DNA of 64,000 nt, from NCBI GenBank assembly GCA_002914845.1, contig JXTC01000086.1, positions 73,051 to 137,050 on the forward strand, in the 5' to 3' direction. Below, piece by piece: positions 62,539 through 64,000 of the stretch. Under the pieces are notes generated by a model, which had not been told where the DNA came from, did not search any database, and saw only the letters and a program-made list of their open reading frames with translations. This DNA comes from Trema orientale (lineage: Eukaryota > Streptophyta > Magnoliopsida > Rosales > Cannabaceae). A program made the position numbers and the translations under genes. Every line of letters begins with the position of its first letter. Position 1 is the stretch's first letter.

Positions 62539-63855
62539 TCATGTCTTCTCTGCAACAATTTCATTGACATCTAGGTCTACTAAGCTCTCTTTCCCAAACA
62601 GAGTAAATCCCACAGTTACCTGAAGCAAGACAAATTTTCGAACCTTTATATCAGTCAACATATAAGAGCAGTAAAGCTTTGATGATATGAACTTTTAGCA
62701 TTAAGGCATTACATTTAAGATCCCTTTGATACTGCCTGCAGGCATAACATTCTCAGATTGACCTCTATTTTAAATGTGCGCGACAAAAAGGCAAATCAAT
62801 GGGGGAATTGGGATAGTTTTTCAATTTCAATTTGTGAGAATTGAAAGTTTCTTATTATTACCATTGTCATTTAATTTAGAGTTTTCTTTATTTCAACTAG
62901 TGAACTCACTACCACGTAAGCCTAAATTAGGTCTTTTCTCCTCTCTACTCCCTCAATTTATAGGACTGCATCACATACCTTCCTTGTTTTGCGATTGACC
63001 TTCTTAAGGCTTCCTTCAAATTCTGCAAAATTCCCAGATACAACTCGGACAGTAGAACCTGGGGTAAGAAGTTTCAGGGGGTCCGTCGATTTCTTGGATT
63101 GCCGTTTTGGTTTGGAATCTGATTGAGGCTCCACATTGGGTATTGCAGAGTCAAGGGTCCCTTGTTGTTGCTCTTCCTCAAACTCTCTCTCATAATTTTC
63201 TTGTTCTTCTTTGGCCTTTTTGAAAATTTCTTCCATGTCAACTTCAGACACTGGCCTAGGCTTGTTGATCTGTCTTTTCCTGTGCACATGGTCAAAAGTA
63301 GATAATGTAGATCGTACAGCAGAAGCACATATTCCTAAAATTTAATAAATATTAGCAACCATATGGTCGCTCTTGGCTAAGGAAAATCTGAAAGCCTAAG
63401 GAAAAAAAAAAATGTGGAAGAAAGTACATAATCTTCCTTTGGGTTATATTGTTCACTTTAGCTGGCATAGTGGGATAACATGGCTTTGAACAACGACATC
63501 TTATATATTTCAAGTACCAAAATTATTGTGAAGACTGGTAGACTTAAACATAAGGAGAGGGTTTGATTCTTATAATTGTACAGTTGACTTATCAATCTAA
63601 TATTTTCTTTTCCAAGTTTTTGCCTCCATGTTATAAATCACTAAAATCTTCCCAACAACAAAGTATAAATACTCACGTATTTCCGACCTTGGAACCAACA
63701 AATCCTCCAACTCCATCACAATCTCTTATGAAGTCATGGATCTCCTTGTTCATTATACACCTTAAGAAAACACATCCCGGAAATAGAGGTTTTGGTTTAA
63801 CAGAGATGGAACCATTTTTCAACTTTCTCTTAACCTTGACGGCGGGAGCATACAC
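62539..63855 (-). CDS. PTAC13: Plastid NusG-like transcription elongation factor (pTAC13 type), 3' part
   Basis: Three exons are visible on the minus strand: 63855-63677, 63279-62979 and 62619-62539 (stop TGA at 62541-62539). All junctions are GT-AG and phases agree. The gene continues upstream beyond the window, so the start and transit peptide are not seen. The first visible exon encodes most of an NGN domain (KPLFPGCVFLRCIMNKEIHD, FVGSKVGNT). A charged linker (EEIFKKAKEEQENYEREFEE) follows, then a C-terminal KOW domain (GSTVRVVSGNFAEFEGSLKK, then VTVGFTLFGKESLVDLDVNE). That order is the NusG layout. In Arabidopsis the matching protein, pTAC13, is found in the plastid transcriptionally active chromosome. 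Spt5-type nuclear homologues are much longer and differ in the linker. Confidence 0.88.
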
Positions 63856-64000
63856 CTATAAAAACATACCATAAGAATAAAAATTACACATTCATTGAAA
63901 TCTTACACGCAACATGTATCTCTAAACGACAACTTATTGCCACATTATGGAAGCTGATTCATAAAGAAAAGAATCGTACAGGGAAAGGGTGTAGAGAGTA

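Overview
This window is nuclear DNA from a flowering plant. The genes have GT-AG introns, and one encodes a plastid-targeted fructokinase-like protein. Other signs are telo-box/TATA promoters, AT-rich spacers and many small DNA transposons. Protein similarity suggests a eudicot, probably a rosid, but I cannot name the species. One 70-base run of N (29833-29902) marks an assembly gap.

Left part (1-9.8 kb). A 1.4-kb Mutator-like element with long inverted ends comes first. Two decayed DET2-like steroid 5-alpha-reductase copies follow, with a frameshifted F-box-type pseudogene between them. Next are the tail of a Ty3/gypsy retrotransposon and a small foldback element. The segment ends with an intact four-exon gene for ribosomal protein eL33 (L35a), minus strand.

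Middle (9.8-35.2 kb). A seven-exon SSUH2-like (DnaJ-type zinc-finger) gene lies on the plus strand. A long gene-poor stretch follows; it holds one GC-rich, ABRE-bearing island with a 46-codon ORF. Then come an eight-exon O-fucosyltransferase gene (+), a two-exon FLN1-like plastid PfkB gene (-), a one-coding-exon Yos1/IER3IP1 gene (+) and a SOUL haem-binding gene (-). The last two converge.

Right part (35.2-64 kb). AT-rich DNA full of non-autonomous hAT, Harbinger and Mutator-type elements comes first. It is followed by a degenerate copy of the Yos1-SOUL interval that lacks the Yos1 coding exon. Then come a three-exon beta-tubulin gene (+), a LINE RNase H remnant, a nested pair of MITEs, a kinase-less L-type lectin membrane protein (-), a 7-kb gene-poor stretch, and the 3' three exons of a plastid NusG-like gene (pTAC13 type, -) that runs off the right edge.

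The intact genes are housekeeping or organelle functions: translation, cytoskeleton, ER-Golgi traffic and plastid transcription. They do not form a single pathway. I found no clearly new biological system. The most informative signals are several transposons with exact target-site duplications, the partial segmental duplication that left a promoter without its gene, and the stress-promoter-like island with a micro-ORF.
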